Assembly (NCBI RefSeq): GCF_900187295.1
Contig: NZ_LT906473.1
Span: 1,612,001 to 1,676,000 of the forward strand
Reading direction: 5' to 3'
Length of the DNA stretch: 64,000 bases
Source of the DNA: Corynebacterium cystitidis
GTDB lineage: Bacteria; Actinomycetota; Actinomycetes; Mycobacteriales; Mycobacteriaceae
Under the pieces are notes generated by a model, which was not told where the DNA came from, did no database searches, and was given only the letters and a program-made list of their open reading frames with translations. The position numbers and the translations under genes are program-made. This document shows, piece by piece, positions 8,669 through 16,718 of the stretch. The stretch's first letter is position 1. Every line of letters starts with the position of its first letter.

Positions 8669-9292
8669 ATGTTTAACTTTTTCAAAAAACTCCTCTCGTC
8701 CCAGCCTGCGCCCGCACCTGTGTCCCCACTTGAAAGAGTACAAGCCGAGTGGCTGGTGGTGGGTCTGGGCAACCCTGGCAGCAAGTATGCTTCCACCAGG
8801 CACAACGTGGGCTACATGGCAGTAGACAAGCTACTTTCCGACGAATCCCTTCAACCGGTACCAGGGATGAAAGCGAAGGTTGCGGTACGCGACAACGTGG
8901 CGTACATGATCGCGACGACGTTTATGAACAACTCCGGTGAAGGCGTAGCACCCGTGGCCACCGCGCTGGGCATCACCCCGGATCATGTCATTGCAGTGCA
9001 TGATGAGCTCGATTTGCAACCTGGGGCCGTGCGCCTCAAACTAGGCGGTAATGAAAATGGCCATAACGGGTTGAAATCTCTCACCGAGCACCTAGGAACA
9101 CGCGACTACCTGCGCGTCCGGATCGGGATTGGGCGCCCCGATGCTGGGCAGAAAATTCCAGACTGGGTGCTCAGCCCGATCACTGATGGGCCAGAGTTTG
9201 ATGCGCAAATTACTCTCGCTGCTGAAGCGGTTACGTTGATCACTACCCAGGGACTGGCCAAGGCTCAAAATGAGGTGCATTCGCGACCTTAA
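8669..9292 (+). CDS. pth: Peptidyl-tRNA hydrolase
   Basis: 207 residues. Releases peptides from prematurely dropped peptidyl-tRNA in the cytoplasm. Family motifs are complete: GLGNPGSKYASTRHNVGY with the catalytic His, ATTFMNNSG with the substrate-binding Asn, HDELDL with the catalytic Asp, and NGLKSL. A roughly 27-residue basic N-terminal extension (FNFFKKLLSSQPAPA) precedes the core domain, as in some corynebacterial orthologues. The start overlaps the alternative longer start of the divergent nitronate monooxygenase gene, so both promoters share this short interval. Confidence 0.96.
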   Translation: MFNFFKKLLSSQPAPAPVSPLERVQAEWLVVGLGNPGSKYASTRHNVGYMAVDKLLSDESLQPVPGMKAKVAVRDNVAYMIATTFMNNSGEGVAPVATALGITPDHVIAVHDELDLQPGAVRLKLGGNENGHNGLKSLTEHLGTRDYLRVRIGIGRPDAGQKIPDWVLSPITDGPEFDAQITLAAEAVTLITTQGLAKAQNEVHSRP

Positions 9293-9475
9293 GGATTAAA
9301 TTTTCTTCACCTCAGTTTTATATTCGCTTCATACTCACTGACCAGCGCTTTTATGAATTTTCGGTGAATTTTCTGGCCATTGCCCAGGCTTCCATACTGT
9401 GTTTAAGTCCTAAGTGAGCCCAGGAAACCACCTGGAGCACACTACCGAGACACTGAGTTTGATTGGAGCCAAACA

Positions 9476-9655
9476 ATGAACATTCAAGCAATTATCGCCG
9501 CCGCCATGGCGGCTCTGGGAGTTTTCGCAGGCGGTGTCGGCTCGTCTGTTCCAGCAATTGCACCAATCGTGAGCCAGATCGATGACTGGTTCGACATCGA
9601 TGACTGGTTCGGTGACGACTGGGACGATGATTGGGACGATGACTGGGATGACTAA
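9476..9655 (+). CDS. 59-residue acidic Asp/Trp-repeat peptide with hydrophobic N-terminus
   Basis: A short gene with a good ribosome binding site (GGAG at 9465-9468, seven bases before the ATG) and a strong terminator 37 bases after the stop. Residues 3-33 are hydrophobic and small (AIIAAAMAALGVFAGG), like a signal peptide or membrane helix without a basic N-terminus. From residue 35 on there is a run of acidic units: IDDWFDIDDWFGDDWDD followed by two further DDW units, with no basic residue. No family is recognised. The dense Asp could bind cations such as calcium or act as an anti-cationic-peptide surface tag; this is inference. Codon usage (GAC/GAT, TGG) and the isolated transcription unit support a real gene. 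Confidence 0.7.
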   Translation: MNIQAIIAAAMAALGVFAGGVGSSVPAIAPIVSQIDDWFDIDDWFGDDWDDDWDDDWDD

Positions 9656-9691
9656 TCCCTCACACGTTCTGACAAGCTCACCAGTGTAAAC

Positions 9692-9736
9692 GCCCGGCTC
9701 CTTCCTCCTGCATTTAGGAAGGGGCCGGGCATTTTT
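9692..9736 (+). terminator. Rho-independent terminator after the acidic peptide gene
   Basis: GCCCGGCTCCTTCC (9692-9705) pairs with GGAAGGGGCCGGGC (9717-9730), with one unpaired or wobble position, and is followed by ATTTTTG. It ends the small-peptide transcript; the convergent FMN reductase gene stops at 9758. Confidence 0.85.
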
Positions 9737-9757
9737 GTTTGCTCTCCTCGGCCAGCG

Positions 9758-10312
9758 CTATTTACCTAGCTGGTGAACGAGGCGCTCGGTCTCGTTGAGA
9801 ATGTTTTCCAGTTCTTCTCCACGACGCTCATTGGGTGTGACGTTGCCTTGGTCATCGAACTCGGTGAACATAGACAGGTCGATCTGGTTGCGCACATCAA
9901 CCATCTGGAAGTTCGACACGATGGTGCGCCAGTGTTCCACAGCACGCACCGCGCCAACGGAGCCGTAACCGACGAAAGCGACAACTTTGCCCGCCCACTC
10001 TGGGCCAAGTACATCAAACGCGTTTTTCATTGCGCCCGGAACAGAGTGATTGTACTCAGGGGTGACAAAAATGTAGCCGTCGCACTCATCGATAGCCTGA
10101 GACCAGCGCGTGATATTTTCGTTGTCGTACTGCTTATTCGCTGCGCCAGGAACCTGGGCCACGTCCAGCAGTGGGACGTTAAATTCCTTAAGGTCGAGCA
10201 CCTTATAATCAGCGCCCGCGCGCTTTGCTGCAGCGTCTGCGACCCACTTGCCAACAGACTCGCCCAAACGCCCTTCGCGGATGGATCCGATAATTATGCC
10301 AATGGTTGCCAC
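9758..10312 (-). CDS. NADPH-dependent FMN reductase family protein
   Basis: 184 residues. Flavodoxin-like fold with the FMN phosphate loop GSIREGRLGESV near the N-terminus, the ring-binding TPEYNHSVPGAMKNAFD segment and the GYGSVGAVRAVEHWR region. This matches the NAD(P)H:FMN reductase/azoreductase/quinone reductase group (ChrR/YhdA-like). Members transfer electrons from NADPH to quinones, azo dyes or chromate, usually as protection against redox stress. Full length, single-gene unit, no further clue to substrate. Confidence 0.88.
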   Translation of the reverse strand: MATIGIIIGSIREGRLGESVGKWVADAAAKRAGADYKVLDLKEFNVPLLDVAQVPGAANKQYDNENITRWSQAIDECDGYIFVTPEYNHSVPGAMKNAFDVLGPEWAGKVVAFVGYGSVGAVRAVEHWRTIVSNFQMVDVRNQIDLSMFTEFDDQGNVTPNERRGEELENILNETERLVHQLGK

Positions 10313-10428
10313 TACACATTCTCCTTTGTTGACACGTATTCAACTTTGACTAGCTATGATACACACTTCTTACCTTTCAACACCGGTAGCCCCCTCAGCC
10401 CGGCTGGGGATTTCCTGGGCGTAGCGAC

Positions 10429-10434
10429 TAGTCT
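10429..10434 (+). promoter_or_regulatory. Possible -10 box of prfC, leaderless start
   Basis: TAGTCT eight bases before the ATG of prfC, with no ribosome binding site in between. The spacing would give a leaderless transcript. Confidence 0.35.
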
Positions 10435-10442
10435 TAACCCCT

Positions 10443-12074
10443 ATGAGTACGCTTTCGGAAGCCAAACGGCGGCGCACCTTCGCTGTCATCGCCCACCCTG
10501 ACGCCGGTAAGTCCACCCTGACCGAGGCGTTGGCGCTGCATGCGCACGTTATTTCAGAGGCTGGCGCGACGCACGGCAAAGGCAACCGCAAGGCAACCGT
10601 CTCCGACTGGATGGAGATGGAGAAAGATCGCGGCATCTCGATTGCATCGTCCGCGTTGCAGTTCGAGTACCAGCCCGAAGGTTATGAGGGCGAGCCCTAC
10701 GTGATTAATCTCGTCGATACGCCTGGCCACGCTGACTTTTCCGAAGACACTTACCGCGTGCTTTCCGCCGTGGACGCCGCGGTCATGCTGATCGACGCTG
10801 CGAAGGGCCTCGAGCCGCAAACGCTGAAGCTGTTCCGCGTGTGTAAGGCGCGTGGCCTGCCGATCATCACCGTAATCAACAAGTGGGACCGCATCGGCCG
10901 CGAGCCGCTCGACCTAGTAGAAGAGATCGTCACCGAGATCGACCTGCAGCCTACCCCCTTGTACTGGCCTGTAGGAGAAGCTGGAGACTTCCGCGGATTA
11001 GCACACGTCGATGATAACGGCGAGGTTGATAACTATGTGCACTTCACCCGCACCGCCGGAGGTTCCACTATCGCTCCGGAAACTTTCTACTCTCCCGACG
11101 AAGCCGAAGCGAAGGAAGGCGACGCATGGGAGACCGCTGTGATGGAGGCAGAGCTACTCGCCGGTGACGGTGCAGTACACGACCAGCAGATGTTCGAGCA
11201 GTGCATCACCTCGCCGCTCATCTTTGCTTCCGCCATGCTCAACTTCGGCGTACACCAGATCCTGGACACCTTATGTGCGATCGCGCCCGCTCCCGAGGGG
11301 CGCGCATCTGATCCGAAGGCGGTGGAAGCGTCGACAAGCGCGATGGACAGATTCCGCGAGCTTGACGACGAGTTCTCCGGCGTGGTCTTTAAGGTCCAGG
11401 CTGGTATGGACAAATCGCACCGCGACACCCTGGCGTTTATGCGCGTGGTCTCCGGCGAGTTTGACCGTGGAATGCAAGTCACGCATGCCCAATCGGAACG
11501 AAGCTTTTCCACGAAGTACGCGCTGACTGTCTTCGGCCGAACGCGTGACACCGTCGAGACCGCCTACCCAGGCGACATCATCGGTTTGGTCAACGCAGGC
11601 TCACTGGCGCCCGGCGATACCATTTACGCGGGTAAGAAAGTGCAATTCCCGCCGATGCCACAGTTCGCGCCCGAATACTTCCAGACGCTGCGTGCGAAGA
11701 GTCTGGGCAAGTACAAGCAATTCCGCAAGGCACTCGAGCAGTTGGATGCCGAGGGCGTGGTGCAGATCCTGCGCAACGATCTGCGTGGTGACGCAGCCCC
11801 AGTGATGGCGGCGGTGGGCCCGATGCAGTTCGAGGTGATGCAGGCCCGGATGGAAAACGAATACAACGTGGAAACAGTGACTGAGTCGGTCCCCTACTCG
11901 GTGGCACGACGCACGGATGCTGAATCTGCCGACGAGCTGGGCCGCCAGCGTGGTGTGGAAATTTTCACGCGGACCGATGGCGAACTCATTGCCTTATTCG
12001 GCGATAAGTGGAAGCTGGCGTTCATTGAGCGTGAGCACCCAGAACTCACCATGGAACCACTCGTCGCCGACTAA
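10443..12074 (+). CDS. prfC: Peptide chain release factor 3 (RF3)
   Basis: 543 residues. Translational GTPase that recycles RF1/RF2 from the ribosome after termination. G motifs are complete: AHPDAGKST (G1), DTPGHADF (G3) and NKWDR (G4). The conserved RF3-specific segments ATVSDWMEMEKDRGISI and VGPMQFEV are present. Length is as expected for the family. It stands alone, convergent with the patatin gene, whose stop lies six bases beyond this one. Confidence 0.97.
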   Translation: MSTLSEAKRRRTFAVIAHPDAGKSTLTEALALHAHVISEAGATHGKGNRKATVSDWMEMEKDRGISIASSALQFEYQPEGYEGEPYVINLVDTPGHADFSEDTYRVLSAVDAAVMLIDAAKGLEPQTLKLFRVCKARGLPIITVINKWDRIGREPLDLVEEIVTEIDLQPTPLYWPVGEAGDFRGLAHVDDNGEVDNYVHFTRTAGGSTIAPETFYSPDEAEAKEGDAWETAVMEAELLAGDGAVHDQQMFEQCITSPLIFASAMLNFGVHQILDTLCAIAPAPEGRASDPKAVEASTSAMDRFRELDDEFSGVVFKVQAGMDKSHRDTLAFMRVVSGEFDRGMQVTHAQSERSFSTKYALTVFGRTRDTVETAYPGDIIGLVNAGSLAPGDTIYAGKKVQFPPMPQFAPEYFQTLRAKSLGKYKQFRKALEQLDAEGVVQILRNDLRGDAAPVMAAVGPMQFEVMQARMENEYNVETVTESVPYSVARRTDAESADELGRQRGVEIFTRTDGELIALFGDKWKLAFIEREHPELTMEPLVAD

Positions 12075-12080
12075 TACTGG

Positions 12081-12959
12081 CTAGCGCCGGCGGTCGGCCG
12101 CAAGGAATTCAATCCAGGCAGGCCATTCGCGTTGTGTCTGCTCCCGGCCAAGCTGGTAGGCGGCTTCGAGCTTGTCGACGCGCCGCTCACCTACGTTAAC
12201 GGGCATGGTATCGGGGAAGAACACCTGCGCTTTGCCCTGCTGCTCCAGATCGAGGATTCGCCTTTTTGCGGCGTTGTAGCGCTGTGGCCTTGTGATCTGG
12301 GCTTGCGCTACCGCCGGGTAGGTGCGGTAGAGTCGTCGTAAAGCCTCTGGGCGGCGCACCGCAGGCTTCCAGTAACTGCGCGGACGCGACGCAATGACGA
12401 GGAACTTCTCGTAGCCTGCCTGCTCGGCGGCGTCGATGAGCAAGCCTCCAGAGTTACCCAAGGCACCATCGACGTAGGGCACCTCGTCAATCTGGCGGAT
12501 CGGCATCATCAGCGGCAACGTAGACGAGGCGCGCACCATTGCCAGTACGTCTTCGCGCTCGGCCATATTGGCGCGCGTCCATGAGACTGTCTCACCGTTG
12601 TCGGCGCGACAGGCATCAACGTGCACCTCGCAGGGGTTGGATCGGAACGTGTCCCAGTCGAAAGGCAGGGCTTGCTCGGAGTTTTCGTAAATAAACTCCG
12701 CGTTGAAATAGCCCGTGCCCCGGAACAGGGATTGCCAACCTCCAAACTCAGGGTGCGTGGCAAAGGTGGTGAACGACGCTTTCGCTCGGTGTGCGTCGCG
12801 AGAAACATAGTTGGACAGGTGCGAAGCTCCCGCAGAGACTCCACCCACCCAGCCAAACCGCACGTCATTTTCAATCAGCGCAACAATGCAGGCAGCCGTG
12901 TAAGAATTGCGCATTCCCCCGCCCTCAAGAACGAGGGCAGTATCAGTAGCGTCGATCAT
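12081..12959 (-). CDS. Patatin-like phospholipase
   Basis: 292 residues. Patatin fold with the oxyanion loop VLEGGGMRN, the nucleophile elbow GVSAG (Ser42) and the catalytic-dyad DG (Asp164 in YVDGALGN). It belongs to the YjjU/RssA-like group of bacterial patatin proteins, which cleave acyl chains from lipids or act in turnover of membrane lipids. No signal peptide, so cytoplasmic or peripheral. The box TATAGT (12968-12973, minus strand) sits eight bases before the ATG, again suggesting a leaderless transcript. Confidence 0.9.
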   Translation of the reverse strand: MIDATDTALVLEGGGMRNSYTAACIVALIENDVRFGWVGGVSAGASHLSNYVSRDAHRAKASFTTFATHPEFGGWQSLFRGTGYFNAEFIYENSEQALPFDWDTFRSNPCEVHVDACRADNGETVSWTRANMAEREDVLAMVRASSTLPLMMPIRQIDEVPYVDGALGNSGGLLIDAAEQAGYEKFLVIASRPRSYWKPAVRRPEALRRLYRTYPAVAQAQITRPQRYNAAKRRILDLEQQGKAQVFFPDTMPVNVGERRVDKLEAAYQLGREQTQREWPAWIEFLAADRRR

Positions 12960-13124
12960 GTCAAGCTACTATACCCGCGTGCCAGCGAGGTGAGCTGGCT
13001 ACCGCCCTGTTTCGTCGACACGCGTCATGGCAGACTAAGATCAGGAAAAACTCGCCGTCGGGCGGGTGCCCAAGATAAACAATAAACGCCAATCAACGAC
13101 GACGAACTCAGTGGTGACGCCCTC

Positions 13125-14045
13125 ATGTTGGACGATTTTCGCAGTTTCCTGAACGAAGCCGAGCACGTAGGAATAAAGGTCGCCCTCACGGTAGCCGTTA
13201 TCGGTCTCGTGTGGCTCTTGCGGCGCAGCACTCGCTTTATCGTGCGCAAGATCACCACGAAAGAGGCGAAGGTAGTATCCATTTCGCGAATCTTTACCGC
13301 GATACTTGCTGTTTTAGCTGTCGTGTCGATCCTTCTCATTTGGTTCTCTCCGACCAACGCCGTGGTGATCGTCGCACTTCTTGTGGCCATCATTGTGTTC
13401 GTGGCAATGAAGGATTTGGTCACAAACGTTTTCGCGTTCATGTATATCTCGGGCCAATCTCCCTTTCAGGTCGGCGACCGCATAGAGGTCGGCGAGACCC
13501 GCGGACAGGTGTACAGCATTGGCGTGTTTTCATTTCAAGTCAATGAAGTTGCCGGGTGGCTATCCACCGCAACACCAACGGGCCGGATTGTCACCATCCC
13601 CAACTCGATGATCTTTAGCTCCGCATATGCTGTGACCAAGAGTGACTTTCCGTACGTGTGGACCGAGATTGAGCTTCCTATCAATCACGGCGACAACATA
13701 GAAAAGGCCAAGGACATCCTGCTTGCAGCAGGCGAGCGCGAGCTAGATTTCCTTATCGCATCGGCCAACGAAGATGTTGGCGAAGACACTCCGGATGAAG
13801 AGAAGGTCACCCGCGAGAATCTTGAAGAGAGAGCAGCAGTCTTCGATGACTCCAGCGTGACCCCGTCAGTCACGCTCGACATGGATGGTACTGGCATCTA
13901 CCTCACTCTGCGGTTCCTGTGTCATGACACGGCAATGGGTGCGGCCAAAACTCGAGTATGGCGCGATGTTTATTACCGCGTGAAAGACGTTGATGACGTG
14001 CAGTTCTCACCGAACACGGTAGAGATCACGTCTTCTCGAAAGTAA
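13125..14045 (+). CDS. Small-conductance mechanosensitive channel, MscS family
   Basis: 306 residues. Three predicted N-terminal transmembrane helices (about 17-35, 58-78, 84-105), then the MscS beta domain beginning QSPFQVGDRIEVGETRG and the signature IPNSMIFS. Members open under hypo-osmotic membrane tension. The middle of the C-terminal domain carries an acidic insertion (residues about 215-240, NEDVGEDTPDEEKVTREN) not typical of the short MscS type. Preceded by a 165-base intergenic region shared with the divergent patatin gene. Together with MscL and the BCCT transporter elsewhere in the window it points to routine osmotic challenge. Confidence 0.88.
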   Translation: MLDDFRSFLNEAEHVGIKVALTVAVIGLVWLLRRSTRFIVRKITTKEAKVVSISRIFTAILAVLAVVSILLIWFSPTNAVVIVALLVAIIVFVAMKDLVTNVFAFMYISGQSPFQVGDRIEVGETRGQVYSIGVFSFQVNEVAGWLSTATPTGRIVTIPNSMIFSSAYAVTKSDFPYVWTEIELPINHGDNIEKAKDILLAAGERELDFLIASANEDVGEDTPDEEKVTRENLEERAAVFDDSSVTPSVTLDMDGTGIYLTLRFLCHDTAMGAAKTRVWRDVYYRVKDVDDVQFSPNTVEITSSRK

Positions 14046-14144
14046 TTTTCTGGGCAGGCGCGCAGCTGCTGGCGCTGCAAGCCTTATGTCTTGTGCCCAT
14101 ATTGTCGTGTGCCCATGTTTATAGCGTTTTCAAAAGCCCAACAA

Positions 14145-14190
14145 TTGACAATCTATTGAAAATAAGCCATACTCTCCTTAGAGTTTCAAT
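14145..14190 (+). promoter_or_regulatory. Promoter and candidate operator of the His-rich protein gene
   Basis: TTGACA (14145-14150) and CATACT (14168-14173) with a 17-base spacer form a clear -35/-10 pair. Two nested inverted repeats cover the -10 box and the start site: ATTGAAA (14155-14161) with TTTCAAT (14184-14190), and ACTCT (14171-14175) with AGAGT (14180-14184). Such a dyad suggests a repressor site; a Zur- or other metal-responsive regulator is a guess made from the product of the gene. Confidence 0.55.
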
Positions 14191-14223
14191 AAGCTTCCAA
14201 TAACTACCCGAAGGAGTGCCACC

Positions 14224-14520
14224 ATGACCACCGCTTGCATCACCCATACCGACCATGACCACGTCCACGGCCCAGACTGCGGACACGAAGCTATCCAGCA
14301 CCACGACCACGTGGACTACATCCACGACGGCCACTTCCACCGCGAACACGATGGACACTGGGACGAGTGCGAAACCGGCGAGCACATCGTCCACGCGGAT
14401 CATGACCATGTCCACGGCCCAGACTGCGGACATGAAGCGGTTCAGCACGGCGACCACGTGGATTACATCCACGACGGCCACCGCCACGCCGCCCACGGCG
14501 ACCACTACGACTGCCACTAG
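14224..14520 (+). CDS. Histidine-rich metal-binding protein with internal duplication
   Basis: 98 residues, about a quarter histidine plus many Asp and four Cys. Residues 8-39 and 57-88 are two copies of one unit, each reading HDHVHGPDCGHEA ... DHVDYIHDGH; the copies differ at only a few positions. No signal peptide. Small His/Asp-rich proteins of this type occur in actinobacteria and are thought to bind zinc, nickel or copper as a buffer or store; the family role is not proven. The ribosome binding site AAGGAG (14211-14216) is strong and the promoter upstream carries a dyad that may respond to metal. Each unit could bind its own metal cluster. Confidence 0.8.
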   Translation: MTTACITHTDHDHVHGPDCGHEAIQHHDHVDYIHDGHFHREHDGHWDECETGEHIVHADHDHVHGPDCGHEAVQHGDHVDYIHDGHRHAAHGDHYDCH

Positions 14521-14530
14521 TTTTTCCTCG

Positions 14531-14580
14531 CTTGAAAGCCCGGGATACAGTGCTATCCATGGCTTTCAAGCGCTTTTTGT
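14531..14580 (+). terminator. Long hairpin covering the start codon of the HNH nuclease gene
   Basis: Outer arms CTTGAAAGCC (14531-14540) and GGCTTTCAAG (14561-14570) are perfect complements; inner arms GGATA (14543-14547) and TATCC (14554-14558) continue the stem across a 2x2 mismatch, leaving a six-base loop. A CGCTTTTTG tract follows, so it can end the His-rich transcript. The ATG of the nuclease gene (14559-14561) lies within the 3' side, so the same fold would bury that start codon in read-through RNA. Confidence 0.7.
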
Positions 14581-15305
14581 GGCTGCCCTTAACCGCCATT
14601 GTGATCACGGTGGCGGTTGTTGGCTTGGTGTGGCTTGCCACCGCAGGCAGTCCGCCGGAGCAGAACCCGGACGCGCCACCGGCTTCGTCGGAAAGCGTCC
14701 CACCGGCTGCAGACACACGTGCCGACGGCGACACCACCGCCGATATAGAAACGCTTGCCCGGCAGAAGCTCTCCGAACTCGAAGTCAAAGGCAAGGCGGG
14801 CAGTGGCGGCTACTCGCGCGAGGCGTTCGGCGCTGAGTGGACAAATAACCATGGCCTCAACGTGATTGACGGAGCATGCGACACCCGGAACACCGTGCTT
14901 GCACAGCGCGCCAACTACCTCGCGCTTGACGACGACGGGTGTACCGTCACCTGGGGCGTGATCTTCGACCCATACTCAGGTACCACGGTGGATTTCAACC
15001 GCGGAGACGGCACAATAGAAGTCGATCACGTCGTGAGCCTGTCCAACGCATGGAACACTGGGGCGTTTACGTGGGATGAGCACACCCGGCGCGAATTTGC
15101 CCACGACCCTAACAATCTCATCCCCACACTAACTGAGCTCAACCGACAGAAAGGCGCTGGTGACGCCGCGACCTGGCTACCGCCTAACAAAACATACCGC
15201 TGCGAATTTGCAGCGACCCAAATCAGCATCAAACATGATTATGGGCTGTGGGTGACACCAGCGGAACGAGACGCTTTGCTGCGCCAGCTCGACACCTGTT
15301 CTTAG
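14559..15305 (+). CDS. Secreted or membrane-anchored HNH nuclease (DUF1524/GmrSD-like)
   Basis: 248 residues from the ATG at 14559. An N-terminal hydrophobic helix (about 6-27, FLWLPLTAIVITVAVVGLVW) is followed by a Pro/Ser/Asp-rich linker and a nuclease domain with VDHVVSLSNAWNTGA (metal-site Asp-His) and DPNNLIPTLTELNRQKG (HNH Asn and Lys). This matches the extracellular actinobacterial HNH family related to DUF1524. Such enzymes digest DNA outside the cell, for nutrition or in competition. The start has no ribosome binding site and is folded into a hairpin, so expression may depend on a leaderless promoter or on opening of that structure. Starts at TTG 14532 or GTG 14550 are less likely. 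Confidence 0.85.
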   Translation: MAFKRFLWLPLTAIVITVAVVGLVWLATAGSPPEQNPDAPPASSESVPPAADTRADGDTTADIETLARQKLSELEVKGKAGSGGYSREAFGAEWTNNHGLNVIDGACDTRNTVLAQRANYLALDDDGCTVTWGVIFDPYSGTTVDFNRGDGTIEVDHVVSLSNAWNTGAFTWDEHTRREFAHDPNNLIPTLTELNRQKGAGDAATWLPPNKTYRCEFAATQISIKHDYGLWVTPAERDALLRQLDTCS

Positions 15306-15325
15306 CAAGAGCAGCACCTAAAGGG

Positions 15326-16489
15326 TTATTCGTCGACACGCGCATCCTTTTTAATTTCGCGGGCCGCGGCCTCAAGGTCTTGCTGCGTGGTTGCGTACTT
15401 TAGCGCAGCCTTGCTCGATCGTGGCGGTGCCTGAATGGTGCGCTCAGAAGCATAGCCCTGCTGCAGTTCTTTCACGCGCAGGATCTCTGCATCAATCTTG
15501 ACACCAAGAATCAACACGATATTCATCACCCATAAGGCGATCAGCGCTGCGACAACTGTACCGAGCACGCCGTAGGCCGAAGCACCCGCGAACAAAGACA
15601 GATACTGCCCAAACAACCACCACACAAGCCCGATCATCACCAGCGCCGTGGCGGAGCCAAAAGTAAGCCAACGGAACTTCTGCGGGCGCACATTAGGCGC
15701 AAAGTAGTACAGGTTGGCAATCAAGATCATGCCCACCAAGGCGATCACGGGAAAGCGCAGCCACTGCCACACGGGAAGAAATATGCTCACGAGATAATCG
15801 ACGGTTCCGGTCAGCCCCAACGGCTCCGCAACGGGTTCCAGCACGTTGACCACGATGGATTCGCGCAGCAAGAATGCGCCGAGCATGAACACCCCACCGA
15901 TCACGATGATGATGGTAAGCCCCCACATCGTCAGCCAGGTTGGCACTACAGTGCGGCCTTCAACACGCCCGTACACAGTATTGGCAGTGCGGGCGAAAGC
16001 GCGCACATAGGCCGACGAGGACAACAGAGAGAACACGATGGAGAAAATTAAGGCGGCAGTACCTTGTGCCGTGGAACCCACCACGGCGTTGACCGCATTA
16101 CGCACGGTGTCAGCGATCTCCTCGGGCACGTAGCCCGCGATGAGCTCCTCGGTCAGTTGGTTAACTTCTGCCTCGTTACGCGCGAGCACGAGTGTGGCCA
16201 CAGAATAGGCTGCTAACACCGTGGGTGCGAAGGTGAGCAGCATAAAAAACGTCAGCACTGCACCGCGGTCCATCAGCGCGTCGAGGAAAAAGTCACTCCA
16301 GGTACGGCGCAGGACCAACTTCCAGCCCTTGCGCGTAATCCGATTGCCACGTTCCAGTGGGTTGCGAGGTTTATTGCCGTGTGCCAGGGGTTGAGCATGG
16401 CTTCCGCCGAGAGGGACAATGAAGTCTGCGGCGGTCGATGTTCCCTTCGATTCGGGAGAAAGGTGGGTGCTATCCGGCTGCTCGTCCAT
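15326..16489 (-). CDS. YihY/BrkB family membrane protein
   Basis: 387 residues. A polar N-terminal tail of about 70 residues, then six predicted transmembrane helices in the YihY/BrkB arrangement, with the family segments DRGAVLTFFMLLTFAPT and SSAYVRAFARTANTVYG. A charged cytoplasmic tail follows. The family is widespread; an early link to RNase BN was wrong, and a transport role is likely but unproven. The gene is convergent with the HNH nuclease gene and alone on its strand here. Confidence 0.9.
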   Translation of the reverse strand: MDEQPDSTHLSPESKGTSTAADFIVPLGGSHAQPLAHGNKPRNPLERGNRITRKGWKLVLRRTWSDFFLDALMDRGAVLTFFMLLTFAPTVLAAYSVATLVLARNEAEVNQLTEELIAGYVPEEIADTVRNAVNAVVGSTAQGTAALIFSIVFSLLSSSAYVRAFARTANTVYGRVEGRTVVPTWLTMWGLTIIIVIGGVFMLGAFLLRESIVVNVLEPVAEPLGLTGTVDYLVSIFLPVWQWLRFPVIALVGMILIANLYYFAPNVRPQKFRWLTFGSATALVMIGLVWWLFGQYLSLFAGASAYGVLGTVVAALIALWVMNIVLILGVKIDAEILRVKELQQGYASERTIQAPPRSSKAALKYATTQQDLEAAAREIKKDARVDE

Positions 16490-16505
16490 ATTTTTTTACA
16501 CTACC

Positions 16506-16535
16506 GGTAGATACGTGCCTGGTAGATACGTGCCT
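16506..16535. repeat. 15-bp direct repeat, two copies in tandem
   Basis: GGTAGATACGTGCCT occurs at 16506-16520 and again at 16521-16535 without a gap, just upstream of the YihY gene. It may be a recent duplication or a paired regulator site in that promoter. Confidence 0.8.
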
Positions 16536-16678
16536 GGCCTAAGCTGAGATTATGAAGGTCGAGGACATCACCCCAACCATGACAAAACACTAATGCTTCC
16601 AGTGTGTTGTTCAAAGCCAGCCCGTGGCCAGAGGTTTGCTGAACTGGGCGCTAGTTCTCACCTAACGGCCGACTAAAG

Positions 16679-16690
16679 GTGACGCGTCAC
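16679..16690. promoter_or_regulatory. Perfect 12-bp palindrome upstream of a hypothetical gene
   Basis: GTGACGCGTCAC is self-complementary and flanked by AAA and TTT. It lies 28 bases before the ATG at 16719. It could be an operator for a dimeric regulator; with its T-rich 3' flank it could also serve as a weak terminator. A -10-like TAGGAT follows close to the ATG. Confidence 0.45.
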
Positions 16691-16718
16691 TTTTGTTTTG
16701 GGGGTTAGGATAACCGCC

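Noticed and set aside
16552..16593. 13-codon frame starting MKVEDITPTM
   Set aside because: No ribosome binding site and too short to judge; could be chance.
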